Assembly (NCBI GenBank): GCA_040880285.1
Contig: JBBDIT010000067.1
Location: 1-64,000, forward strand
Source of the DNA: JANQJA01 sp040880285
GTDB taxonomy: Bacteria; Pseudomonadota; Gammaproteobacteria; Pseudomonadales; Azotimanducaceae
DNA: 64,000 bases
Direction of reading: 5' to 3'
A model generated the notes under the pieces. It saw only the letters and a program-made list of their open reading frames with translations, was not told the origin of the DNA and ran no database searches. This document shows positions 41,855 through 50,974 of this stretch, piece after piece. The translations under genes and the position numbers were made by a program. Every line of letters starts with the position of its first letter. The stretch's first letter is position 1.

Positions 41855-43533
41855 AGAGATTGATGGGCATCGCGGTTCTGGCTGTCTTATTGAGCCCCAA
41901 CCTTGCCGCTGTGGCGAAGGAGCCACAATATGGCAGCACACTGGATGTGGGTACCGTCAACGTCACCTTGTCAGCCCTGTCATGGGACCCGGCTGACTGG
42001 GCATGGAAGAGTACCCATGACACTGGCATGGTGCGGGAACAGCTGTTTGTCGGTGACCTTGGCAAAAGTGTACGCAATGGTGGGCCCTACCCATTTATCG
42101 CGGATGCTTATCTGCCAAAGGGTGCGATCAAGGGCGAATTGGCGGAAAGCTGGGAGTGGGAAGATCCGCTCACGTTGGTTGTCCATTTGCGCAAGGGCGT
42201 CATGTTTACGGAGTTGCCAGGCGTCATGGCGGCAAGGGAACTGGTCGCTGACGATGTCGTATTTACCTACGAACTGCTTAGTACGAGTCCCAAAAAGATC
42301 CCGACCTATTTCACTCACATCAACGATGTTGTCGCACGCGATGAGCATACGGTCGTTTTCTATTTTAACGAATATAACGCCGAGTGGGATTACCGGTTTG
42401 GATACGGTTACTACTCAGGCATCGTGCCCCGAGAGACTGCCAATATTGACCGTAAAAGCTGGCGCAATGTCGTCGGCACGGGTCCATTTACCATGGGTCG
42501 ATATATTCTCGGCAACCGCCAGACCTACGAGAAGAACCCAGGCTATTGGGGAACGGAAACCATCGACGGCCAGGAATACGCACTCCCCTTTGTTGACCAG
42601 CTCAACTACCGGATTATCAAGGATGAAGCTACACAGCTGACCGCTATCCGCACCGGTCAGCTGGACATTCTTGAGGGCATTCGCTGGATCGCTGTGGACC
42701 ACCTCAAGGAAACGACACCGGAGCTCAAGTGGAATCGTTGGTTGTCGACCGGCGGCACGTTTATGGCGCTGCGAGTGGATACCAAACCACTCGATGACAT
42801 TCGTGTGCGGCGGGCCCTCAATCTTGCTGTTAACCAGCGTGAAATTGTTGATCTTTATTACGGTGGGCATGCACAGCTGATGGCTTACCCGCAACACCCG
42901 GGTTTCGGTGAATACTTCCAGCCATTGGAAGAAATGCCAGAGTCGGTCCAGGAACTGTTCACGTATAATCCTGAGAAAGCCAGGGCGCTGCTTGTTGAGG
43001 CAGGTTACGCGGACGGGTTTGAGATGGAAGTCCAGGTCTGTTCCTGCAGCCCTGACAATATGGATCTGGTGCCTCTGCTCGATAGTTACCTCGCAAAAGT
43101 TGGTGTACGACTTAAAATCAAACCGATGGAGTATGCATCGTTTTTGTCCGCGATGACCACGCGTACCCATACGCCTGGCTACTTGATGGGCAGTGGCCAT
43201 GTTAATCCCACCACTTCGTTGCGCAAGAGCTTTGTGACCGCGCAAACCTGGAATCCATCCATGTATTCAGATCCGGTATTCGACGCGAAGATGGAGGAGC
43301 TCTATCAAACCCGTGATGAGGCCAGGCGAATCGAGATGGTGCGCGAGCTTACGATCAAGATCCTCGATGAGGCACCCTACCTCTGGTTACCGACCGGATT
43401 TACCTATACCGCCTGGTGGCCCTGGGTCAAAAACTACGGCGGTGAGCTGCGAGTCGGCGCTGTGCGACCCGGACCAATTTATGCGCGTATCTGGATCGAC
43501 CAGGAAATGAAACGTGAGATGGGGTTCAAGTGA
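41851..43533 (+). CDS. ABC transporter peptide/solute-binding protein (family 5)
   Basis: 560 residues; signal peptide LMGIAVLAVLLSPNLAAVAK with no lipobox Cys, so a soluble periplasmic protein. SBP_bac_5 features: LAESWEWEDPLTLVVHLRKGVMFTE, DVVFTYELL, VVGTGPFTMGRYILGNRQTYEKNPGYWG, and DDIRVRRALNLAVNQREIVDLYYGG. It is longer than DppA (535) by a segment after residue 60 (FVGDLGKSVRNGGPYPFIADAY) typical of binding proteins for larger or non-peptide ligands. Overlaps both neighbours by four bases, so it sits mid-operon rather than first. Confidence 0.92.
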   Translation: MKRLMGIAVLAVLLSPNLAAVAKEPQYGSTLDVGTVNVTLSALSWDPADWAWKSTHDTGMVREQLFVGDLGKSVRNGGPYPFIADAYLPKGAIKGELAESWEWEDPLTLVVHLRKGVMFTELPGVMAARELVADDVVFTYELLSTSPKKIPTYFTHINDVVARDEHTVVFYFNEYNAEWDYRFGYGYYSGIVPRETANIDRKSWRNVVGTGPFTMGRYILGNRQTYEKNPGYWGTETIDGQEYALPFVDQLNYRIIKDEATQLTAIRTGQLDILEGIRWIAVDHLKETTPELKWNRWLSTGGTFMALRVDTKPLDDIRVRRALNLAVNQREIVDLYYGGHAQLMAYPQHPGFGEYFQPLEEMPESVQELFTYNPEKARALLVEAGYADGFEMEVQVCSCSPDNMDLVPLLDSYLAKVGVRLKIKPMEYASFLSAMTTRTHTPGYLMGSGHVNPTTSLRKSFVTAQTWNPSMYSDPVFDAKMEELYQTRDEARRIEMVRELTIKILDEAPYLWLPTGFTYTAWWPWVKNYGGELRVGAVRPGPIYARIWIDQEMKREMGFK

Positions 43534-44555
43534 GCCAGGCCGAGGTACACGTAAAACCGTTGCTGGATATTCGCGATCTGTCGGTTTCATTTGGTACCGA
43601 TGGTGGCAGGGTGCGGGCGGTTGACGGTGTGTCCCTGTACGTTAATGAGGGAGAGACCCTGGCCATCGTCGGTGAAAGTGGGTCCGGTAAGAGTGTAACC
43701 GCACTTTCGATACTGGGTTTGATCGGTGACTCAGGCAAAATCGACACGGGCCAGATCCTGTTTGAAGGCAACGACCTGGCACAGCTTTCCACGCCGGCCC
43801 TGCGCAAGATCCGTGGTGACAGGATTGCCATGATTTTCCAGGAACCCATGTCTTCCCTGAACCCGGTCCTGACCATCGGCAAACAGGTGGCTGAACCCAT
43901 GTGGCTGCATCGCAATATGGCCTGGGATGATGCCTATGAGCGCGCCGGTGAATTGTTGGACCGGGTCTCGATTCCCGATGCCAAACACCGACTACATGAG
44001 TATCCGCATCACTTCTCTGGCGGTATGCGCCAACGTGTCATGATTGCCATGGCGCTGGCTTGTGAACCGCAGCTCATTATTGCAGACGAGCCGACAACGG
44101 CGCTGGATGTTACGGTTCAGGCACAAATTTTATCGCTGCTGAAAAACCTGACCCAGGAACTGAATTCTTCACTCATTATAATTACTCACGACCTGGGCGT
44201 GGTTGCTCGATATGCCGACCGGGTCGCCGTAATGTACGGTGGCCGAATAATTGAAACCGCGTCGGCCCGGGAGTTGTATAAAAACCCCAGCCATCCTTAC
44301 ACAGAAGGATTGATCGCATCGGTGCCGAGCCTTGACGGTAATCCGGGCGAACCGTTAAAGACCATCGCCGGACAACCACCGGACCTGGCCAACCTGCCAC
44401 CGGGTTGTACCTTTGCGCCCCGCTGCCAATACGCCCGTGATGAATGTCGGGAAGGCAAGCCTCCAATCGAAGTGATTCGTCCTGGTCATGAACGCGCGTG
44501 CCTGGGCTATGAGCGAATTGAGGAGCAGGTAGATGAGCGATTGCGCCATGAGTGA
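43530..44555 (+). CDS. ABC transporter ATPase (DppD-like)
   Basis: 341 residues from a GTG in a GTGA overlap. Walker A GESGSGKS, Q-loop FQEPMSSLNPV, signature HFSGGMRQRV, Walker B LIIADEPTTALDVT, H-loop ITHDLGVV. The C-terminal oligopeptide/dipeptide domain carries Cys in GCTFAPRCQYARDEC and RACLG, the cluster-like Cys set of DppD/OppD. Confidence 0.93.
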   Translation: MSQAEVHVKPLLDIRDLSVSFGTDGGRVRAVDGVSLYVNEGETLAIVGESGSGKSVTALSILGLIGDSGKIDTGQILFEGNDLAQLSTPALRKIRGDRIAMIFQEPMSSLNPVLTIGKQVAEPMWLHRNMAWDDAYERAGELLDRVSIPDAKHRLHEYPHHFSGGMRQRVMIAMALACEPQLIIADEPTTALDVTVQAQILSLLKNLTQELNSSLIIITHDLGVVARYADRVAVMYGGRIIETASARELYKNPSHPYTEGLIASVPSLDGNPGEPLKTIAGQPPDLANLPPGCTFAPRCQYARDECREGKPPIEVIRPGHERACLGYERIEEQVDERLRHE

Positions 44556-45555
44556 AGCTGCCATAAAACCGGTTGAGGAAAATATCGCCTCGGTCCGCGA
44601 TCTCAAGGTGCACTTTCCGATTACCGGGGGCTGGCTCAAAAAAACGGTCGGCTGGGTACCGGCCGTGGATGGCGTCAGTTTCGACTTGAAGCGTGGCGAG
44701 ACATTCAGCCTGGTGGGAGAAAGTGGTTGTGGCAAATCCACAACGGCGCTTGCCGTATTACGCATGCAGCCGGTGACCGCAGGCCAGATTATTTTTGAAG
44801 GCAAGGACGTTACCCATTACACACCAAACGAGATGCGTCCTATTCGTCGCGGTATGCAGATGGTCTATCAGGATCCGTTCGGGTCGCTTAATCCGCGTAT
44901 GAAAGTGGGCGATATCATTGGTGAACCACTGGTGGTGCATAGGCTCGCGCGGGATAAGGGTAAGTACCGGGAACGTATTCGTGAATTGATGGACCTGGTT
45001 GGCCTGCTGCCTGACATGGCGGATCGCTATCCACACGAGTTTTCCGGTGGTCAGCGCCAGCGCATTGGTATCGCCCGGGCATTGGCACTCGATCCCAGTC
45101 TCATTATTTGTGATGAGCCGGTATCGGCGCTGGATGTTTCAATCCAGGCGCAGGTAGTTAATCTACTGATGGATTTGCAGCGCCGGTTGGGCCTGACTTA
45201 TCTGTTCATTGCACATGACCTTTCGGTAGTGCGCCACATTAGTCATCGCGTCGGCGTAATGTACCTGGGCCAGTTGGTAGAAACCGGTACGCGCGACGAG
45301 CTGTTCAGTCATCCAAAACATCCCTACACCCAGGCGCTGCTTGATGCCGTGCCGGTTGCTAATCCAGAAATTGAAGCGCAGCGCCCACACAAGCTGATTG
45401 TCGGTGAGGTGCCCAGTGTGCGAAATCCACCTTCGGGATGCCCGTTTCATCCACGCTGCCCGAAGGCGATGCCAGAATGCAAAGTAACGAAACCTGAACT
45501 CCTCATGCAGGGAGCGAGCGCGTCGGTTGCCTGTCACTTGTATGAACCGATCTGA
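44533..45555 (+). CDS. ABC transporter ATPase (DppF-like)
   Basis: 340 residues; the ATG at 44533 is preceded by GAGGAG and overlaps DppD by 23 bases, with a second ATG at 44548. Walker A GESGCGKS, YQDPFGSLNPRM, signature EFSGGQRQRI, Walker B LIICDEPVSALDVS, H-loop IAHDLSVV, and C-terminal GCPFHPRCPKAMPEC. Completes a full importer: B, C, binding protein, D, F. Confidence 0.93.
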   Translation: MSDCAMSEAAIKPVEENIASVRDLKVHFPITGGWLKKTVGWVPAVDGVSFDLKRGETFSLVGESGCGKSTTALAVLRMQPVTAGQIIFEGKDVTHYTPNEMRPIRRGMQMVYQDPFGSLNPRMKVGDIIGEPLVVHRLARDKGKYRERIRELMDLVGLLPDMADRYPHEFSGGQRQRIGIARALALDPSLIICDEPVSALDVSIQAQVVNLLMDLQRRLGLTYLFIAHDLSVVRHISHRVGVMYLGQLVETGTRDELFSHPKHPYTQALLDAVPVANPEIEAQRPHKLIVGEVPSVRNPPSGCPFHPRCPKAMPECKVTKPELLMQGASASVACHLYEPI

Positions 45556-45618
45556 CCGGTTGTTATCGCCAGATCATCAATTGATACTATCCCGATAATC
45601 AGGAAAGAGAGCCCTTCT

Positions 45619-46650
45619 ATGTTGGAAGCAGTACAACTCGGCAAAAATACTGGCCTTCGGGTATCACAACTGTGCCTCGGCACCATGAATTTTGGTGAAC
45701 CTGGCCGCGGTCACCAGGGCGACTGGACGCTCGGACCCGATGAGGCCCGGCCGATCTTCAAGGCGGCGATCGACAATGGCCTGTTTTATTTTGATTGCGC
45801 TGATATCTATGGCCTTGGTGCTTGTGAACAGGTGGTGGGTAGTCTTCTAAAGGAGCTGTTGCCGCGCGAAGATTATGTGCTCACCACCAAGGTCTCGATG
45901 CCGATGGGAAGGGCTGCAAATGCCGGTGGCTTGTCTCGTAAACACATTATGGAAGGGATTGATAACTCCCTTAAACGCCTGGGCCACGATTATGTGGACC
46001 AGTTGATTATTCACCGCCATCCTCACGGTATTCCTGGGCAGGTGCAAACGCCAGTGGAGGAGACCATGGAAGCATTGCACGACGTGGTCAAGGCAGGCAA
46101 GGCGTTGTACCTTGGCGCATCTTCGATGTGGGCATGGCAGTTCACCGAATTGCAGATGACGGCTGAGCGTCACGGTTGGACCAGGTTTATTTCCATGCAG
46201 AATCACTACAACCTGATCTATCGGGAAGAAGAACGCGAGATGAACCCTTACTGCCTTGCAACCGGTGTCGGCATTACGCCCTGGTCGCCGCTTGCCCGCG
46301 GGATCCTGGCGGGCGCCTATAAAGGTGGGTTCGATGCCGGTACCACGGCACGTTCGAAGGGTCGTGACCGGGCAAGGACTGAGAGTTTGTATCGCGGTGA
46401 AATGGATTTCGCAATTGCAGATCGGGTTATTGAGATTGCGGAAAAATACGGTAAGAAACCGGCCCAGATTGCCGTCGCCTGGGTGCTCGGAAAGCCTGGG
46501 GTGTCGTGTCCTGTGGTGGGAGTCTCGAAGCTGTCACAACTGGAAGACCTGGTTGACGCCGCGCAGATTGAACTCACCCCAGAGGACGTGACTTATCTCG
46601 AGGAGTTGTACCAGCCGGTAGAGAATTTGCTGGCGTTAGGGTCCTCCTGA
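45619..46650 (+). CDS. Aldo/keto reductase (Kv-beta/AKR-like)
   Basis: 343 residues, TIM-barrel AKR. The tetrad is visible as Asp/Tyr in FDCADIYGLGACEQVVG, Lys in VLTTKVSMP and His in LIIHRHPHGIPG. C-terminal NADPH-binding KPAQIAVAWVLGKPGVSCPVVGVSKLSQLEDL. The G-x-x-C-E-x-x-x-G form and length fit the AKR11-14 (YajO/potassium-channel-beta-like) group. AGGAAAGAGAG ribosome site before the ATG. Its last 15 bases overlap the convergent P450 gene. Substrate unknown. Confidence 0.88.
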   Translation: MLEAVQLGKNTGLRVSQLCLGTMNFGEPGRGHQGDWTLGPDEARPIFKAAIDNGLFYFDCADIYGLGACEQVVGSLLKELLPREDYVLTTKVSMPMGRAANAGGLSRKHIMEGIDNSLKRLGHDYVDQLIIHRHPHGIPGQVQTPVEETMEALHDVVKAGKALYLGASSMWAWQFTELQMTAERHGWTRFISMQNHYNLIYREEEREMNPYCLATGVGITPWSPLARGILAGAYKGGFDAGTTARSKGRDRARTESLYRGEMDFAIADRVIEIAEKYGKKPAQIAVAWVLGKPGVSCPVVGVSKLSQLEDLVDAAQIELTPEDVTYLEELYQPVENLLALGSS

Positions 46651-47937
46651 CCTGGGGTACACTTTGACATGCAGGTGATCGAGTCCACGGAAAAACGGGT
46701 TCAACTGCCACGGCGGGTCTTCCTCGACACATTTGAATTGCTGGTAGCGGTCCAATAGTGCATTGAACACGACACGGGCTTCCAGGTGCGCGAGCGCAAG
46801 ACCAAGACACAGGTGAATACCATGGCCGAAGGAAACATGGACCGGTGCCGTCCGGTCAATAGTAAACTGGTCCGGCCGGGGATTTGCCGCCGGGTCCCGG
46901 TTCGCCGCCGCGAAGTTCACCAATACCATCTGTCCCCGTTTCATCCTGTGGCCATGAAACACCGTATCCTCGGCAATAAACCTGACGGTCTCCTGCACTG
47001 GTGGTTCGTACCTCAGTATCTCCTCGATGGCGTTGTCCAGTAGCGATCGGTCCTGCAAAAGCTGATCAAACTGATCCGGATGTTGCATCAGTGTAAACAG
47101 ACCGTTGCCAATGAGTCGCGTGGTCGTTTCGTGGCCTGCCGTGAGCAAGAGAATGCAGGTCGAGATGACCTCGGAGCGGCTTAACGAGTCTTGTTCAGAT
47201 TCGGCCAGAACCAGCTTCGATATAAAGTCCTCGCCCGGATTGCGCTGCTTCGTGGCGACCAGGTTGCCCAGATAGTCACGCATCTCAGATTCTGCATCCG
47301 CTGCTTTGGCCATCAAATCCGGGCGCGTCAACATGGTGGCACCCGTCAAGGCATGGGACCAGGCGAGGAATCGATATCGGTCGGCTTCCGGCACGCCCAT
47401 CATTTCTGCGATGACAAATGCGGGCAGTGGCTCTGCCAGTTCCCTTACGACATCGAAGGTAGTGCGATCACCGACCGCATCGAGTAGTTCGTTAACCTGG
47501 CGCTCGATGGTGGGCTCAAGTGACTGGATATACCGATTAACGAATCCCTGGGACGCGAGCTTGCGCAGTCGGGTATGGTTGGGTGGATCCTGGTTGAGCA
47601 ACGGCGGATTCTCAATCAACGGGAAAGGTTTGTCGCCGCTGGCCGCATTTGCCAATTGCACAACAAACCTGCTCCGAGTGAAGTCACTACTGAAGGCGCC
47701 ATGGGTCAGCGCATCGCGGACCTCCTTATAACCGAGAACGATCCAGCCGCGGTTGGCGAAACTACGCAGCACCGGGCCATTACCACGCAGAATATTGAAA
47801 CTGGTGTAAGGGTCGCGGCGAAAATCGTCGTCCGGCCGAAGGGCACTGCTGCCAAGGAAATAGTGATCGACCCGCCGCAAAATCCACAGGGAGGCCAACA
47901 GCATGTTGACCGTGATCCAGGCGAGTAGCCTTTTCAT
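46636..47937 (-). CDS. Cytochrome P450
   Basis: 433 residues. Heme-ligand loop FGHGIHLCLG with Cys377; I-helix LLTAGHETTTRL with the acid-alcohol Glu-Thr pair (about 260-270); ExxR in EEILRYEPP; meander MVLVNFAAANRDPAANPRPDQF. An N-terminal hydrophobic segment (AWITVNMLLASLWILRR) is unusual for a bacterial P450 and suggests membrane association. The style is class I bacterial (CYP105/107-like), needing separate ferredoxin and reductase, none of which is adjacent. Could hydroxylate a fatty acid or terpenoid. Confidence 0.92.
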   Translation of the reverse strand: MKRLLAWITVNMLLASLWILRRVDHYFLGSSALRPDDDFRRDPYTSFNILRGNGPVLRSFANRGWIVLGYKEVRDALTHGAFSSDFTRSRFVVQLANAASGDKPFPLIENPPLLNQDPPNHTRLRKLASQGFVNRYIQSLEPTIERQVNELLDAVGDRTTFDVVRELAEPLPAFVIAEMMGVPEADRYRFLAWSHALTGATMLTRPDLMAKAADAESEMRDYLGNLVATKQRNPGEDFISKLVLAESEQDSLSRSEVISTCILLLTAGHETTTRLIGNGLFTLMQHPDQFDQLLQDRSLLDNAIEEILRYEPPVQETVRFIAEDTVFHGHRMKRGQMVLVNFAAANRDPAANPRPDQFTIDRTAPVHVSFGHGIHLCLGLALAHLEARVVFNALLDRYQQFKCVEEDPPWQLNPFFRGLDHLHVKVYPRSGGP

Positions 47938-48023
47938 GGCAGGCTAAACACTGCGGCCACCGCCCCGGTTACAATTGCAGCTTTGCCTTCAGGACGCCTC
48001 AACTTGTGCCCCTCGATCGCTAT

Positions 48024-48905
48024 TCAGGAACGATGGTTGCGTGCCCACCAGCCCTCTTCAGCCGCGTTCATGTCGGTAAACCTGTCTTCCGCGTCCAGCA
48101 ATGTCTCGAGTGTCGAGTCGACGCCAAGTGCGATACCTTCATTACTGTAGACCGATGCAAGGCTGAATCGACCGTTACCAGCCTGGATAATCTTGCCGGT
48201 AGGCGCTTCATCACGACACAGGTAGAGCACGGCTGGTGTAACAAGGCCGGGTGCGCGTTCAGGCGGTGGGTTGTCCAGGTCTTCTTCCCTGCCGGGAATG
48301 GTGTTGGTCAGGCGCGTTGCTGCTGCCGGGGCAAGTGTGTTGACCCGGACGTTATGTGAAGCACCTTCCAGTGCAAGGACGTTCATCAGGCCCACCATGC
48401 CCATCTTGGCGGCGCCATAATTTGCCTGGCCGAAGTTTCCGAAGATACCTGATGTGGAACTGGTCAGGACGATTCGACCGAAGTTTTTATCGTACATGAT
48501 CGGCCAGGCAGCATGCGTCACGTAAGCCGTACCGTTTAAATGCACATTCATGACGATATCCCAGTCGTCGAGAGACATCTTCTTGAAAGATTTGTCGCGT
48601 AGGATGCCAGCGTTGTTGATCAGGATATCGACTGTACCGAATTCGGCTACTGCATCGTCTACGATACTTTTGGCGCCGGCTTTGTCCGAGACAGACGCCT
48701 TATTGGCAATGGCAACACCACCTTCCGCCTTGATTTCATCGACCACCTGGTCTGCGGCGTCGGAGGCGCCGCTGCCATCGGCGCTGCTGCCAAGGTCATT
48801 GACGACGACCCTGGCACCACGGCGTGCAAACTCGAGGGCATGGGCCTTACCCAGTCCGCCACCAGCACCTGTGATAATTACGACCTTGTCCTTGAAATCT
48901 TCCAT
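48024..48905 (-). CDS. SDR, (3R)-hydroxyacyl-CoA dehydrogenase-like (MFE-2 type)
   Basis: 293 residues. TGAGGGLGKAHALEFARRGARVVVNDLG is the nucleotide fold of the N-terminal dehydrogenase of peroxisomal multifunctional enzyme 2; NNAGILRDKSFKKM, SSTSGIFGNFGQANYGAAKMG (Ser, Tyr-x3-Lys) supply the catalytic set. The VNDLG Asp prefers NAD. In bacteria stand-alone versions act in beta-oxidation of branched or side-chain CoA esters. It follows the P450 in the same direction with an 86-base gap, and a DUF35/thiolase pair lies elsewhere in the window. Confidence 0.88.
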   Translation of the reverse strand: MEDFKDKVVIITGAGGGLGKAHALEFARRGARVVVNDLGSSADGSGASDAADQVVDEIKAEGGVAIANKASVSDKAGAKSIVDDAVAEFGTVDILINNAGILRDKSFKKMSLDDWDIVMNVHLNGTAYVTHAAWPIMYDKNFGRIVLTSSTSGIFGNFGQANYGAAKMGMVGLMNVLALEGASHNVRVNTLAPAAATRLTNTIPGREEDLDNPPPERAPGLVTPAVLYLCRDEAPTGKIIQAGNGRFSLASVYSNEGIALGVDSTLETLLDAEDRFTDMNAAEEGWWARNHRS

Positions 48906-49270
48906 CTGTTTACCTCGAACCGCTTAAGTGTGTAAAAGTTGCCTATTACGCCAGAACCCGCGCCCGCTGGCAAACGGTCATACGGAGTGATAGTAATGCT
49001 GTGATTGGGTGATGCAGACGGCAAGATAGCTGACGAGGTTCCCTGGCCCGCGATTTGTAAAAGTTTGTGAGGTGTACTTTTCCTCGTTTTGCCAGGGTGT
49101 AAGATGTCGGTAATGGATGGAGAAAACCGATAGAGACGAATGTATCCCCGGACCCGGAGCGCGCTGAATTTGAGCGCGAGGCCTATCAGGAATGTCTTGA
49201 AAGTCTGTATCGACAAACTCCCGTCGCTATTGTTGCGCATCTGATTGCAGCGAGTCTCGTAGCCTATGCC
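48906..49270. other. Intergenic region, with N-terminal coding extension of the GGDEF gene
   Basis: Divergent promoters for the SDR and the GGDEF protein lie here. From 49103 to 49270 the GGDEF frame is open and reads NVSPDPERAEFEREAYQE and LYRQTPVAIVAHLIAASLV, clearly its true N-terminal part, but contains no ATG, GTG or TTG before an upstream stop at 49100. See the GGDEF entry. Confidence 0.6.
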
Positions 49271-50290
49271 ATGTATCCTGTTATCGCGATGGAACGTCTG
49301 GTCACCTGGTGGCTTATCGTTTTGTCAGTATCAGTGGTTCGCCTGCTATTAAATGCAGCTTGTCTGCGGCGTTGGCCGCTGGAAGATCCAGTCTTGGGCC
49401 GTTGGGCTCTGGTGCTCGGTACCCTTACACTGCTGCAGACCTTTACCTGGGGTCTGGCTGCCTTAATGATGTGGCCCGATGACATCGCCTATCGCGCTTT
49501 CCTGGTTGTTGTACTGGCCGGCGTGATAGCAGCAGGTGCCGTTATGTTGGCGGTCCATAAAAATTCTTTTTTGGTCTACTGCATTCCGGTTTTGATCCCG
49601 CTTCTCTGGCAGTTATTCGCTACCGGTGGACGCCTTGAATGGATCCTTGGGTCGCTAACGATACTATACAGTCTCATCCTGATCGTGGCGGTAAATCGCC
49701 TCGGCAACAACTATATTGATGGGTTGATCTTACGCCTGCAAATGCAGGCCCTGTCGAGAACCGATGCCCTTACCGGGCTCGCCAATCGCCGGGGTTTTGA
49801 CGAGTACCTTCTGGATACCTGGCAAAATGCGATCCGTTCAAAACAGTCTGTGGGGTTACTCATAGCAGACATTGATTTCTTCAAAGGCTATAACGATGAA
49901 TACGGTCATCCCCAGGGTGATGCTGCCTTGAAATATTTGTCCGATGCGCTGCTCGAGGTGGCCAGTCGCGGCACTGACCTGTGTGGCCGGGTTGGCGGTG
50001 AAGAATTCGCCATTGTATTGCCCAGCACGGATATCGAAGGTGTTCGTCAGGTCGCAAACCAGATCCAGCAGTCGTTGGAGCAAACGCCGCTGCCTCACGT
50101 GAGAAGCCCGTTCGGAAGGCTCACGGTTAGTATAGGGCTCAATGCTGTGGCGCCGCTGAGTTCCGATAGCCTGGTCGACTTCTATGGCGAAACGGACAAG
50201 GCCTTGTATCAGGCCAAGAATGAAGGTCGAAATCGAATCGCGACGGCGACACCGGCTAGTTGGCGCAACGCCGCCGGTATTCAGCCGTAA
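49271..50290 (+). CDS. Membrane diguanylate cyclase (GGDEF), start uncertain
   Basis: 339 residues from the first ATG at 49271, but the same frame upstream to about 49103 encodes what looks like its native N-terminus including a first membrane helix, with no standard start codon; the true start is non-canonical or has been shifted by an indel. Five or six membrane helices follow (LVTWWLIVLSVSVVRLLL, AYRAFLVVVLAGVIAAGAVML). The GGDEF domain begins at RTDALTGLANRRGFDEYL and reads GRVGGEEFAIVLP (GGEEF active site), so it should make c-di-GMP. An I-site RxxD is not apparent before GGEEF. Confidence 0.85.
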   Translation: MYPVIAMERLVTWWLIVLSVSVVRLLLNAACLRRWPLEDPVLGRWALVLGTLTLLQTFTWGLAALMMWPDDIAYRAFLVVVLAGVIAAGAVMLAVHKNSFLVYCIPVLIPLLWQLFATGGRLEWILGSLTILYSLILIVAVNRLGNNYIDGLILRLQMQALSRTDALTGLANRRGFDEYLLDTWQNAIRSKQSVGLLIADIDFFKGYNDEYGHPQGDAALKYLSDALLEVASRGTDLCGRVGGEEFAIVLPSTDIEGVRQVANQIQQSLEQTPLPHVRSPFGRLTVSIGLNAVAPLSSDSLVDFYGETDKALYQAKNEGRNRIATATPASWRNAAGIQP

Positions 50291-50418
50291 GCCAATTCGA
50301 GTAGCTCGATCACGCTGATCACTTGCGTGGACCAGAATATGGCCCAGCCCAGGATAATAATGGCAGAGATGCCCGCTGCCAGTTTTGCTAACTTGTCTTT
50401 TCCCCTATCTTTCCCCAT
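50281..50418 (-). CDS. 45-residue single-pass membrane protein
   Basis: From the ATG at 50418 to a stop at 50281: charged GKDRGKDKLAKLAAG, then one helix ISAIIILGWAIFWSTQVIS and a short tail ELLELAYG. ACGGAAA lies nine bases before the ATG. It lies 62 bases after two related membrane-protein genes on the same strand, and its stop overlaps the convergent GGDEF gene by ten bases. Too short for most gene finders. Coding is supported by the clean amphipathic-then-hydrophobic layout and position only. Confidence 0.5.
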   Translation of the reverse strand: MGKDRGKDKLAKLAAGISAIIILGWAIFWSTQVISVIELLELAYG

Positions 50419-50480
50419 GTCTTTTTCCGTGTGCTTTTCCAGCTCCTTGATCAGGTGTCTTTAGGAGGTGTGGGCTCCAT

Positions 50481-50960
50481 TCAGGAAAATCCGATCCAAC
50501 GACCGGAAGCGGCAACGCTGAACCAGATCGTGAGCGATGCGATGGCGACCAGGCGCAGAATCCATGGATTTAATGTATTGAACTCGTCACCTCGAATGAG
50601 CGGCGTCTTGATCCCATAGAAGAAGATGAGACCCATTACAAGCCCGGCCATTTTGGACCAGAAGAACATATTGTAGTAGAGCTTGATAGCGACTGCCGAT
50701 GCCATAAATATGCCGGACAGAATCATGGCGACGAGCGCGATCGTGATCCAATTGCGAGTGTTTTCCATCACAACCTGAACGGGTACGTCTTTCATCAACA
50801 CATTAAGCAGACGCAGGTCGGACACGAGTAACATCCCGCCCAGTAACGCCATGGCGCCAAGGTGGACTGTTTGCACCGCGGCGAATACGCCGCCTGAGGA
50901 TTTTGAAATTTGGGCCAGCAGTGATGTGTCCAGCCATTCAAATAGAAATAAGACATCCAT
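50481..50960 (-). CDS. DUF6644-like membrane protein (second of pair)
   Basis: 159 residues, four helices: AAVQTVHLGAMALLGGMLLVSDL, WITIALVAMILSGIFMASAVAI, FFWSKMAGLVMGLIFFYGI and ILRLVAIASLTIWFSVAASGRWIGF. It shares with its upstream neighbour the pattern His in helix 1, DLRLL after it and a C-terminal SGRxI, so they are paralogues. The helix-1 His resembles a haem ligand in cytochrome b-like four-helix bundles, but that is inference. Function unknown. Confidence 0.75.
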   Translation of the reverse strand: MDVLFLFEWLDTSLLAQISKSSGGVFAAVQTVHLGAMALLGGMLLVSDLRLLNVLMKDVPVQVVMENTRNWITIALVAMILSGIFMASAVAIKLYYNMFFWSKMAGLVMGLIFFYGIKTPLIRGDEFNTLNPWILRLVAIASLTIWFSVAASGRWIGFS

Positions 50961-50974
50961 AGCGATGGTACCAG

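Noticed and set aside
42415..43245. 276-residue minus-strand frame in the binding-protein gene
   Set aside because: Opposite frame is a continuous SBP with all family blocks; this one is a shadow.
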